From contig NZ_CP016753.1 of NCBI RefSeq assembly GCF_002240055.1, forward strand, positions 1,674,001 through 1,738,000: 64,000 nt of DNA, given 5' to 3'. Every line of letters begins with the position of its first letter. The first letter of the stretch is position 1. This document shows, piece by piece, positions 9,177 through 17,259 of the stretch. The DNA comes from Leptotrichia sp. oral taxon 498 (GTDB lineage Bacteria > Fusobacteriota > Fusobacteriia > Fusobacteriales > Leptotrichiaceae). Position numbers and translations under genes: made by a program. Below the pieces are notes generated by a model. It ran no database searches. It worked only from the letters and a program-made list of their open reading frames with translations, and was not told the origin of the DNA.

Positions 9177-9899
9177 ATGAAAAAACCGGTAGTGTTAGCG
9201 ATGTCCTCGATTGTAGCAATGTCAGTACCGACTGTTTCAGGCAAAGTGACAACTTCGGAAATGAGAAAAGAAATCATTCGTGCAAATGTAGCTGATGTGA
9301 CAGAAGAAGATGAAGAAGAAGATGTGCCAACATTGGATCCGCCTAATCCTGAAAAGCCCGTAGATGATCCTGATTTGATAACAGTTTCACTCACTCGGGA
9401 CGGAACAGGTACAAAGATAGATAAAGATGAAAATGATGTTCAAAAGAAAAATTCCGATTTGAGTTTGACACAGAAAAAAATTTCTAAAGCAGTTGACGAA
9501 ACACCATTAGATGAAAATGACAAGTTTGAGTTGACAAAGTCTGATTTTATTTCACTTCGTTCTCATGAATTAGTTTTTGATAAAAATAGTGCTGAGCTAA
9601 AAAAAGCAGCTTATCCTATATTGGAAGATGTAAAAGCTTATGTTGAAAAAAATGATTTTTTAGTTTCGGTAGTTGGATATACTGATACAACTGGTATGAA
9701 ATCATATAATAAAAGATTATCACAAAAAAGGGCAGAAAATGTTAGTTCCAATCTTTTAAATATTGGTCTTGCAGAAGATAGAATTGTAAGTGTAATGGGA
9801 CGGGGCGAAAAAAATCCCATAAGTTCAAATGATACTGAAGAAGGAAGAATCAAAAATAGAAGAGTGGAATTTAAATTTATAAAAAAAGGTCAAATATAA
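9177..9899 (+). CDS. OmpA-family peptidoglycan-binding protein
   Basis: 240 residues from ATG 9177, 8 nt after GGAGG; TTG 9174 is a weaker alternative. It has an N-terminal signal peptide (to about residue 22, ...VSGK), a variable acidic, proline-rich linker (~40-70), and a C-terminal OmpA-like domain (~125-235). Typical OmpA landmarks are VVGYTDTTG, the RLSQKRAENV helix and GRGEKNP...NRRVEF. Such proteins tether the outer envelope to peptidoglycan. No beta-barrel or lipobox is apparent, so it may be periplasmic. Confidence 0.85.
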   Translation: MKKPVVLAMSSIVAMSVPTVSGKVTTSEMRKEIIRANVADVTEEDEEEDVPTLDPPNPEKPVDDPDLITVSLTRDGTGTKIDKDENDVQKKNSDLSLTQKKISKAVDETPLDENDKFELTKSDFISLRSHELVFDKNSAELKKAAYPILEDVKAYVEKNDFLVSVVGYTDTTGMKSYNKRLSQKRAENVSSNLLNIGLAEDRIVSVMGRGEKNPISSNDTEEGRIKNRRVEFKFIKKGQI

Positions 9900-9923
9900 A
9901 TTTTCAAGACAAATTGTTAAAAA

Positions 9924-9961
9924 AAAACTGTTTCACAATATCTAGATTTAGAAACAGTTTT
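9924..9961. terminator. Bidirectional terminator
   Basis: AAAACTGTTTC (9924-9934) / GAAACAGTTTT (9951-9961), a perfect 11-bp stem between two convergent genes with A- and T-tracts on either side. Confidence 0.85.
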
Positions 9962-9970
9962 AAAATATAA

Positions 9971-11107
9971 CTATTTGTCTTTTTTTTGTATCTTTTTATT
10001 GCTGTTGTCTCCAGCATCTCCAAAAATATCTCTGAAGAATCCGACTTCCAGTTCTTTTGAAAAGACATTTTTTAAAATAATCATGACAACAGGTCCGATT
10101 AAAAATCCGCTGACTCCAAAGACTTTAAAGCCTGAATACATTGAAATAAGAGTAATCAAAGGATGAACTCCCAAATTTTGACTTATTAATTTTGGTTCCA
10201 ACATCTGTCTTACTGACATAATTATTAAATAACAAATAAGTAGTGCAATTCCCAATTTTATATTTCTTGTAGCAAAAGATAGAATAGACCAAGGAATTAA
10301 AATTGTCCCAGCACCTAAAATTGGTAAAATATCAGCAATACAAATGATGATGGACATTAAAAGGGGATACGGTACATCAAATTTTAAAAACGCCAGTAAA
10401 TTTAATAATATTAATGATTCAATAAGACAAATAGTTCCTAAAATTGCCTGTGCTTTTAAATATGAAACAAGCACTGTAAACATTTCCGTTTTTATGCTGA
10501 ACACTTTATCAAGCCAACTTTTTGGCAATTGATGCTCCAAATAATTAAGTATCTCATCTCTATCTAAAATCATAAAAAAAGTAGATAAAATTGTAATCAC
10601 AATATATAAAATTAAAGTTGGAATAGATGTAACAAAACTGATAACAGCATTTATAAAAGAGCCAATTTTTACAGAGCCCTTTGAAACAAAGCTATTTATT
10701 GTATTGTTTAGCTGATCATTAAATCCAGCGGGAAAATTACCTAGATAAATATAAATTTTTTTAACATTTTCTGTCCATAACTTTTGAATATCAGTGCTAT
10801 AACTATTTAAATTTTGAGATAATTTATAAATTTCAACAAAAAATTTTAAAGAGAGAATTCCAATTATTCCGAAAAATACTATTAAAAATGTTACAATTGA
10901 AATTATGGAAGCCGTTTTTCTGGAAAACTTCAATTTATTCATTAAAAACCTTGTAAGTGGTCGAATTATTATTGAAATAAATAGTGCAAGAGTAAATGGA
11001 AATAAAAAAATTCCCAGTTTAAACAGTAAAAAAACTACTAATAAAATTAGAGCTATGTATACAATAAAATATAATTTTTTAAAGTCAAAATCTTTATAAC
11101 TAGCCAT
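9971..11107 (-). CDS. AI-2E/YtvI-family membrane permease
   Basis: 378 residues with about eight membrane helices in the arrangement of the AI-2E transporter family (old DUF20). The conserved C-terminal region is clear: ADILPILGAGTILIPW, the polar MSVRQMLEPKLISQNLGVHPL stretch and the final GFLIGPVVMIILK. Members range from the AI-2 exporter TqsA to Na+/H+ antiporters and the YtvI sporulation protein. The SVRQMLEPKL form is closest to YtvI-like proteins, but the substrate here is unknown. The start has an AAAGGAG site. It is a single gene transcribed against its neighbours. Confidence 0.85.
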   Translation of the reverse strand: MASYKDFDFKKLYFIVYIALILLVVFLLFKLGIFLFPFTLALFISIIIRPLTRFLMNKLKFSRKTASIISIVTFLIVFFGIIGILSLKFFVEIYKLSQNLNSYSTDIQKLWTENVKKIYIYLGNFPAGFNDQLNNTINSFVSKGSVKIGSFINAVISFVTSIPTLILYIVITILSTFFMILDRDEILNYLEHQLPKSWLDKVFSIKTEMFTVLVSYLKAQAILGTICLIESLILLNLLAFLKFDVPYPLLMSIIICIADILPILGAGTILIPWSILSFATRNIKLGIALLICYLIIMSVRQMLEPKLISQNLGVHPLITLISMYSGFKVFGVSGFLIGPVVMIILKNVFSKELEVGFFRDIFGDAGDNSNKKIQKKDK

Positions 11108-11299
11108 AAATACTCCTTTATTTTTATTGTTTTTGTATATTATATACTAAAATGATATAATTGTAAATGATTATATTATTAGACAGAATAAAATAAAAAT
11201 TGTAAAATAAAGTGTTGCTATTAGAAATAAAAAATAAGAATCATAAAAATTTTCTGTAGTATAATTGATTTAAGCCAAAAATCAAAGGAGAAAACTAAT

Positions 11300-11511
11300 A
11301 TGATTCATACAAGCAATACGATAAAAAAGGATTACAAAGAAACAAAAAGTGGAAAAGAAGAAAAAAAATAAAAGGTAAGTATACAACAGTTTATCAAGGT
11401 GAAAAGATTATAATTTATATGGAAAGTAATGCTAATTTGCGTACTTCGTATGGTTCATATAAAATATCTTATGAAGAATTTCTAAAATTAGTGAAGAAAG
11501 CAGGAAAATAA
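11300..11511 (+). pseudogene. Small frameshifted gene at head of toxin/immunity cluster
   Basis: An AAAGGAG site (11284-11290) and ATG 11300 open a 23-codon frame that stops at 11371. A shifted frame then reads on from the A-rich tract around 11360-11368 to the stop at 11511 (GKYTTVYQGEKIIIYMES... ...KLVKKAGK). One extra A in the A8 run would join both into a ~70-residue protein. The product is not recognised. It ends 4 bp before the next gene. It could be a true pseudogene, a slippage-controlled gene or a sequencing error. The 11108-11299 gap holds only a -10-like TATAAT near 11255. Confidence 0.5.
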
Positions 11512-11515
11512 AATT

Positions 11516-12145
11516 ATGTTTAAATTTAATTACTTAATATACGATAGTATGAAAAAAAAATTAAAAAATATTTCGATAAAAGAATTTGAAGAAGAATATA
11601 GTATGATTTATGGAGCTTTTGAACTTTTAATTAATGATAAAATGTATAATTATATTGTAAGGTATAAAGATCAAAAATTTTGTAATGAAAAAGAAAAAGA
11701 GGAATTTGATGATTTATTTGAACTTCAAGATATTATAAGTTTATGGATAATAATTTTTTTAGAAATTTGTATTGAATTGAAAAAAAAGGATTATGTTGCT
11801 GTAATGGATATTGAATCAAAAAATTGGATCGAATTTAAGAGAATAAATAACGAATTATACATAAGTCAAATTGAAGAAGAAAAAGTAAAATTAAAAATAA
11901 CAAATTCACATATTGTAAAAGTATATAATAAATTTTATGATGAAGATAAGAATAAGAATATTTTTTTCAAAGAGGAAAAAATTAATTTTGAAGAATTTAT
12001 ATCAGAAATACAAATAACTACTAAAAAATTTATTAAAGAAATAAAAGAAATAAATCCAGTTTTATTGAAAAGTAAAGAAGTTAGTAGTATAATAAAAAAA
12101 TATAATATTTTGACATCTAAAGAGTATTCGGCAGAGGAAAATTAG
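11516..12145 (+). CDS. Hypothetical protein, possible immunity protein
   Basis: 209 residues, Lys/Glu/Ile-rich, no signal peptide or clear membrane helix except a hydrophobic patch (ISLWIIIFLEICIEL, ~80-95). I do not recognise a family. Its setting, 4 bp after a broken small gene and before a toxin-tail fragment in a run of similar cytoplasmic acidic/lysine-rich proteins, suggests an immunity protein of a polymorphic-toxin or CDI-type system (inference). Confidence 0.6.
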   Translation: MFKFNYLIYDSMKKKLKNISIKEFEEEYSMIYGAFELLINDKMYNYIVRYKDQKFCNEKEKEEFDDLFELQDIISLWIIIFLEICIELKKKDYVAVMDIESKNWIEFKRINNELYISQIEEEKVKLKITNSHIVKVYNKFYDEDKNKNIFFKEEKINFEEFISEIQITTKKFIKEIKEINPVLLKSKEVSSIIKKYNILTSKEYSAEEN

Positions 12146-12149
12146 AATT

Positions 12150-12356
12150 ATGAGAGTTTCAAATAAAGGGGTAGGTGGAGCTAGACAGATGTCTCCTGAC
12201 TGGGTAAGAAATGTATTAAACAAATTAGAAAACAATAATCCTGTTAAATATACAATTAAAAATGCTAAGAATAGCGGAAAATTGAATACAGGATTAGTTG
12301 GAGTAGATAAAAAAACAGGGGAATTAATTTTTGTACCTGTAAGGATTACAAAATAA
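12150..12356 (+). CDS. Short toxin-tail-like fragment
   Basis: 68 residues (GVGGARQMSPDWVRNVL... ...VDKKTGELIFVPVRITK). The stop of the previous gene is 4 bp upstream and there is no good ribosome site; the frame is open a little further upstream without a Met. It looks like the C-terminal end of a larger secreted toxin left behind by recombination, but the toxin family is not identified. It could be a genuine small protein. After it, 12357-12459 has only a weak SD for the next gene. Confidence 0.45.
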   Translation: MRVSNKGVGGARQMSPDWVRNVLNKLENNNPVKYTIKNAKNSGKLNTGLVGVDKKTGELIFVPVRITK

Positions 12357-12459
12357 ATAATTAATGAGCAAGGATTTAAAATGAGTGTAGTAGCAAGTAA
12401 AAATAAATATGAAAAAGGAATTAATTTAATTTCAAGTTTTTTAAGAAAGGAATCATAAT

Positions 12460-12849
12460 ATGGAAGTTAATTATTATATTACTTCTGAATTTGAAAAATA
12501 TAAGAAATATGCAGAAGAAGGAATTATGGAATTAATAGAACTGAAATTTTTAAATATTTCAAAAGAAGAAGAACAAATTTTAAAAAATCTTAACATAAAT
12601 TATAAAATATATAGGAATAAAACTATAAAAATTCAGCTATTGAATTTTATAAACTATATAGTTGAAAAAGATGGGGAGGAAAAAGGAATATATATCAAAA
12701 AAACAAAAGAATATGAAAAATTTTTTAAAGAAGCAAATATGATTTTTAATAAAAATGAAAAATATGAAAATTTGATAATATCAAAAGATAAAGTAAGAGT
12801 TGAAATTATTATAGAAAGGGATATAAATAATGTTAAAACAGAAATTTAA
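12460..12849 (+). CDS. Hypothetical protein, possible immunity protein
   Basis: 129 residues, soluble, charged, no recognised domain. An AAAGGA site precedes the ATG. It overlaps the next gene by 20 bp, so the two are probably translated together. Position right after a toxin-tail fragment suggests an immunity role (inference only). Confidence 0.6.
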   Translation: MEVNYYITSEFEKYKKYAEEGIMELIELKFLNISKEEEQILKNLNINYKIYRNKTIKIQLLNFINYIVEKDGEEKGIYIKKTKEYEKFFKEANMIFNKNEKYENLIISKDKVRVEIIIERDINNVKTEI

Positions 12850-13111
12850 AAATATTTTTATAAAAAAATGTAGATATAAAGATACAAAATTATATATTTA
12901 TTATAGGCATAAAAATAATAGTAAATGTCTGGTTTTTTCTAATGTAAAAAGTTTTAAGTCAGTATTTTCTGAACTTTATTGTTATGATAGTCTGTTAAAG
13001 AAATTAGAAATAAATGAGTTTTCGAATATGATAAATAGAAATTATAAAGATAATGAAGTATATATAATTGATGGACTGTGGATGAGATATATCATAAAAT
13101 TCAATGATTAA
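12830..13111 (+). CDS. Hypothetical protein in toxin/immunity cluster
   Basis: 93 residues, basic, with no recognised domain. It starts inside the previous gene (AAAGG at ~12815-12820) and ends just before the CdiA/FhaB-like fragment. Coupled expression with the 129-residue protein suggests a joint function, perhaps a two-part immunity unit (inference). Confidence 0.55.
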   Translation: MLKQKFKNIFIKKCRYKDTKLYIYYRHKNNSKCLVFSNVKSFKSVFSELYCYDSLLKKLEINEFSNMINRNYKDNEVYIIDGLWMRYIIKFND

Positions 13112-14122
13112 TAAAAAAATACGGAATAGGTGTAAATATAGGAAACACAGGACGTGTGGAAGGATGGAATAATCTGCTTACGCTAAGTGGTTTCTACATA
13201 CCGTCAGCAAGACCTGACTCGAAGTATATAGTTGAGAGCAGGGCTGAATTTACAGACATAAGCGGATTTTATGGAAGTGAATACTTCCTTGACAGGGCAG
13301 GATTTAAGGAGGACTGGAACAGGACAAAGCTTCTAGGGGATGCATACTATAAGAACGGTAACAGGGTCAGTTGTTCCAAATCTGATTACATCAGGAAAGA
13401 GTGTGACAACACTGGAAGCACCAAAGAATCCTGTAGTTAAACCAGTTACTAAAGTTGAACAGAATATAGAAACAGTAAAGCAACCAGCTGTTACTTCTGA
13501 GAAACCTAAAACAGTAGAGAAAAGTCGTTCTCAGGGAAGTAATAATCATAACAGTAATAAAGAAAGTTTTAATCAGAAAAGAAAAACAGGAGAAAACAAA
13601 TCTGATAATGGAGATCTTTACTATGAAGGGCGGAAAGTTTATACTGCAAGTGAACTGAATCAGTTAGGAAGAGGAAGTGATGCTACTCCTAACAGAGGAG
13701 TTGAGTATATATTTGAAACCCCTGCAGGAAAGCCTAAAGCACAAGAATTTCAGTGGGGAACAGCGGGAAGTATGATGCAGCAGACCCCAGATGGACCGAA
13801 AAATATAATTCCGGCTTTAAGATATGACAATAGTAACCCCAGAGGAATGAACTTCATAAAATTTGATGGAATCAGAGTAGAGAATGGTACAACTTATTTG
13901 ATTGACGCAAAGAGAAATATTCCTTATTGGATTCCAGAAGCAATGGAAGGTTACAAAAACACATTTGATAGAATAAATGAAGCTAAGAAACAAAATCCAG
14001 AAATTAAAATAATATATGAATTTCCAGATAAAAAAGCAAAGACTAAATTTACTGACTGGTTAGATAAGAATCCATTGTATCAGAAAACAATTGATGAAAT
14101 TAGGATTAGACCAGAAAAATAA
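13108..14122 (+). pseudogene. CdiA/FhaB-type C-terminal fragment with REase-fold toxin
   Basis: The part from 13108 to ~13360 has no start codon and encodes the repeat found before the toxin in large two-partner exoproteins (YIVESRAEFTD... ...YFLDRAGF... ...LLGDAYY). Near 13345-13360 the frame shifts by one and continues to 14122 through a Pro/Lys/Gln-rich linker. The final domain (~residues 95-260 of the ORF starting at 13340) contains QEFQWGTAGSMMQ and KFDGIRV...YLIDAKRN. The Asp and DxK spacing fits a PD-(D/E)xK nuclease toxin, probably Tox-REase-5-like. The fragment is an orphan toxin end; the giant exoprotein and its TpsB partner are not in the window. Its base composition is higher in GC than its neighbours, a sign of transfer or recombination. 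Confidence 0.6.
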
Positions 14123-14144
14123 TGTTGAAAGGATATTTAAATTT

Positions 14145-14864
14145 ATGAAAAATAAAGAAAGAACCATCAGAATATACAGAAAAGTAGATGTAAATGAGTC
14201 AATGGAAGAAAGACATAAGAAAGTTATGGAAGGGCTGTCGAAACTGGAAGCTCCTTTAGGCTTAAAAGACAGTGAGATCCCGGAAGTACCAGATTTTGGT
14301 ATAGAAATAAGAGCCTATTACCGTACAAAAAATTCTAAAACTAAAGGAGTTTCAATAGAAGGTGTATATAGATGGAGAGGACTTAAATATGTAACTTGGG
14401 ATGAGTTACTATATGAATTTAAGATAACATACAATCTGATAGACTATAAGAAAATAATATATGAAGATCTTCCAAAGGTAATAAATATTTTTGATCCTTA
14501 TGTTGCTGATTTATATGTAGCTTATAATGGTTCCTACGAAGAAGGAAGAACACCGGAAACAAGAACATATGGAGAAAGTATAAATCCTGAATTTTTAAAA
14601 CTGAAGGAGAAAAATTGTAACATAGGAATGCTGGAAGATGTATTATTTACACTATCCCCAGTGATGTATTTCAATGAAGAGAGTTATACTAAGCTAATAA
14701 AAATACCTAAGGAAGAGCTTCTAGAAAGACTCAAAGGGAAAGCGAATGAAGTTCTGTTACTTGAAAAGGGTATATACATTATCTTTAATGACAAGGCAGA
14801 TATTACTTATAAAGAATTTGTGGAAATGAATAATATATTTAAACCGTTATTAGGATTAATCTAA
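14145..14864 (+). CDS. Immunity protein, probably Imm52-like
   Basis: 239 residues from ATG 14145, with AAAGGA 11 nt upstream; the frame extends upstream to 14091 within the toxin end without a good site. Soluble alpha/beta protein. Features such as VYRWRGLKYVTWDELLYEF and the position directly after the REase-fold toxin fit the Imm52-type immunity proteins that accompany Tox-REase-5 effectors. The family assignment is from memory of the pairing and should be treated as likely, not proven. An intact immunity gene behind a broken toxin gene would protect against the same toxin delivered by siblings. Confidence 0.6.
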   Translation: MKNKERTIRIYRKVDVNESMEERHKKVMEGLSKLEAPLGLKDSEIPEVPDFGIEIRAYYRTKNSKTKGVSIEGVYRWRGLKYVTWDELLYEFKITYNLIDYKKIIYEDLPKVINIFDPYVADLYVAYNGSYEEGRTPETRTYGESINPEFLKLKEKNCNIGMLEDVLFTLSPVMYFNEESYTKLIKIPKEELLERLKGKANEVLLLEKGIYIIFNDKADITYKEFVEMNNIFKPLLGLI

Positions 14865-15060
14865 AAGAAATTGAAAATGTCCAAAATTTTTGTGTGAGTG
14901 TGTAAAAAATTTTATGTAAACCTCTAAATAACATATGGTAAAATAACTGTATAATATTTAAAGGTTTTTGTTATGGCTAAAAAGCAATCTGTCTGTTAAA
15001 ATATAGTTATAGAAATATTTAATAATCTGAATAGAAAAAATGAAAGTTTCTTATAAATAG

Positions 15061-15183
15061 AGGTTTAAAGCAAGGTGTGGAAAAAAATACAAAACAGTAC
15101 CATTATTAGAATATAAGCCAGATTATATAAATAATATACAAAATATAATTCAAAAACAACAAATGAAAATACCTATAAAATAA
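15061..15183 (+). pseudogene. Toxin C-terminal tail fragment
   Basis: A stop-bounded frame of 40 codons without a start (KYKTVPLLEYKPDYINNIQN... ...QQMKIPIK). It ends 18 bp before the ankyrin-type immunity gene, which is the arrangement of a toxin end plus its immunity gene. No toxin family can be named from so little. The rest of the 14865-15060 gap shows no gene. Confidence 0.45.
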
Positions 15184-15201
15184 TAGGAAAGGGATATCAA
15201 A

Positions 15202-15753
15202 ATGTCAAAATATAAAACAATATGGGCAGCAGTAAGATTTGGAACATTAAAAGATGTTATAGAAATATTCAAAAAAGGAGATGAAAAAATTGGAGATGCA
15301 TCAGGAGATAGTATCTTATTTGATGCATTAGCAAATACTAATAGCATTGCACGTTATGAAATTACTAATTTTTTAATAAATAAAGGAGCTGATGTTAAAG
15401 CAGTAACAGAAGATGGGATAAGTTTATTTTTCCCGTTATTCTCATATGGTTGGACAGATATAGTAAAAACAACAATATTATGTAAAACATTATTGGAAAA
15501 AGGCGCGGATATAACAACAATATATAAGAAAGAGAAAACGGTTTCTTTCAAGGAATTATTTAATATTGGTGCTCCTGAAATGGAAATGTTACCGTTATAC
15601 CAACTGATATTTTCTCAACCAGGACTTCCTCTTTTAGTAAAGGATAAATGGGGATTAACAGTGATTGAATTTGCCAGAAGATCTAATAGGCCAATAGCAG
15701 TGAAAATGATGGAAGATTATGTAAAGAAATATAATTTGAAAGAAGAAAATTAG
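15202..15753 (+). CDS. Ankyrin-repeat protein, likely immunity protein
   Basis: 183 residues with three to four degenerate ankyrin repeats: TLKDVIEIFKKG; ARYEITNFLINKGADVKAVTEDG; CKTLLEKGADITTIY; a final WGLTVIEFARRSNR. No signal peptide. Small ankyrin proteins placed directly after toxin tails are frequent immunity proteins in CDI/MafB-type clusters. The role is inferred from context; ankyrin repeats only show protein binding. Confidence 0.75.
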   Translation: MSKYKTIWAAVRFGTLKDVIEIFKKGDEKIGDASGDSILFDALANTNSIARYEITNFLINKGADVKAVTEDGISLFFPLFSYGWTDIVKTTILCKTLLEKGADITTIYKKEKTVSFKELFNIGAPEMEMLPLYQLIFSQPGLPLLVKDKWGLTVIEFARRSNRPIAVKMMEDYVKKYNLKEEN

Positions 15754-15762
15754 AATTTTTAG

Positions 15763-15797
15763 ATAACCGTTGTTGTAAAAAACAGCGGTTATTTTTT
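15763..15797 (+). terminator. Terminator closing the toxin/immunity cluster
   Basis: ATAACCGTTGTT (15763-15774) / AACAGCGGTTAT (15781-15792), one G-U pair, followed by T-rich sequence. A TATAAT at ~15898 further on is the likely -10 of the efflux operon. Confidence 0.85.
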
Positions 15798-15966
15798 ATT
15801 TATTACGTTTAATATTGGAAATAAGCCTACCTAGGCTTTTATACTCTAAATTGAAAAAAATATTAAAAATTTGTCATACTTTTGTCAAAAAAATATGATA
15901 TAATAAAAAAAAATTTTTTAAAATGAAACTTTTGTTTATAATAGTTTTATTTGAGAAAGGAAAGTG

Positions 15967-17238
15967 ATGTTTAAAACGTTTTTTGATATTAAGATTATTA
16001 ATGTAAGTATACTGTTTTGTTTTATGGAAACTTTGAGCTATGGGATTAACGTTGATGACGTGATTTCACAGTATGAAAAAAATTCTTACACGACGAAAAT
16101 AAACGAAGTTAATATGAAAACTTATGACATAAAAGACAAAGCTTTAAAAAATGGTGACTGGAATGAAATTAAAGTAACTTCTGATAGTAATTATACATTA
16201 CACGGGGATTTTGATGGCTTAACTATGGAAAATAATGTGAAATACGGAATGCTTTATTACAAAAATGGGTATAATTTTAGAAATAAAAAGGTTACAGAAA
16301 ATAAAATAGGAATTTCTAAAGAATTAAATGATTATTTTGGGTATAGCGACAATAAATATAATAAAAGTACTAATGATATTTCAAGAAATATTCAAAAAAT
16401 AAATAATGAGACTACTAAAAATTCTGAAATTAGGGATTTAATTGATTTGTATAAAGATTATAAAAATAAAGAAAAAGAAATCGAGCAGGAAAAATTGACA
16501 CTGGAAGACAGTAAAAGAGATTATGCCATTCAGTCGGAAAAATGGAATTTGGGAACGACAACGCTTTATGATTTTGAGCTGGCAAAAACAGAATATGAAA
16601 ATTCCCAGTTAAAATGTGAAAATCTTGAAAGAGAGTTAAAGATTTTGGGAGAAAAATTTATGATTTATAATGTGAAATTGCCTGAAAAAAGCGAACTTGA
16701 AGATTTAAAAAAAGTTGAATTAAAAAAAGAGGATTTTTATAATTTGAGATTGTCAGAAGCGGAGTCGATTGAGTTAAATGGCAAACTCAATGATGAAAAA
16801 TTGAGAAAGGAATCAATAGATTATAAGTATCCAAAATTGACGGCGGATGTCGGATATTCATTAAAAAATCATTCAGTTGTATTTGGTCTTGGCGTTACTA
16901 AAACATTTAAAAGGTACAACGATACGATTGAAGATTTGAAAAATGAAAAAGAAAAATTGGAACTACAGTATGCGCAGAAAAAAAATGAGCTATTATCAAA
17001 TGTGGGACAGCAAATGATAACTTATACGACTTATGAAACCAATGAGATAACTGCTGAAAACACTATGAACATCACAAAGAGAAACTCTGAAATTTATGCG
17101 AAAAAATACGAATTGGGAGTTGATACTTTTGAAAACTATGTGGAAAAAAGAAATGAGTACAGAAAAGCTGTAAAAGATTATGAAAAAGCTAAAAATGAAC
17201 TTGCGGCATTTACGAAAAAGATAAAATATTATAAATAA
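15967..17238 (+). CDS. TolC-family outer membrane efflux protein
   Basis: 423 residues from ATG 15967 (AAAGGA upstream; GTG 15964 is an alternative). A signal-like N-terminus (about 1-25) is followed by two long helical segments typical of TolC (about 135-235 and 300-420, e.g. YAIQSEKWNLGTTTLYDFEL and YAKKYELGVDTFENYVEKR), with shorter beta regions between. It would form the outer membrane duct of a tripartite exporter with the MacA- and MacB-like proteins encoded next, 21 bp downstream. The N-terminal ~100 residues are not typical of E. coli TolC. Confidence 0.82.
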   Translation: MFKTFFDIKIINVSILFCFMETLSYGINVDDVISQYEKNSYTTKINEVNMKTYDIKDKALKNGDWNEIKVTSDSNYTLHGDFDGLTMENNVKYGMLYYKNGYNFRNKKVTENKIGISKELNDYFGYSDNKYNKSTNDISRNIQKINNETTKNSEIRDLIDLYKDYKNKEKEIEQEKLTLEDSKRDYAIQSEKWNLGTTTLYDFELAKTEYENSQLKCENLERELKILGEKFMIYNVKLPEKSELEDLKKVELKKEDFYNLRLSEAESIELNGKLNDEKLRKESIDYKYPKLTADVGYSLKNHSVVFGLGVTKTFKRYNDTIEDLKNEKEKLELQYAQKKNELLSNVGQQMITYTTYETNEITAENTMNITKRNSEIYAKKYELGVDTFENYVEKRNEYRKAVKDYEKAKNELAAFTKKIKYYK

Positions 17239-17259
17239 TACAAAAAAAGAGGTGATTTT

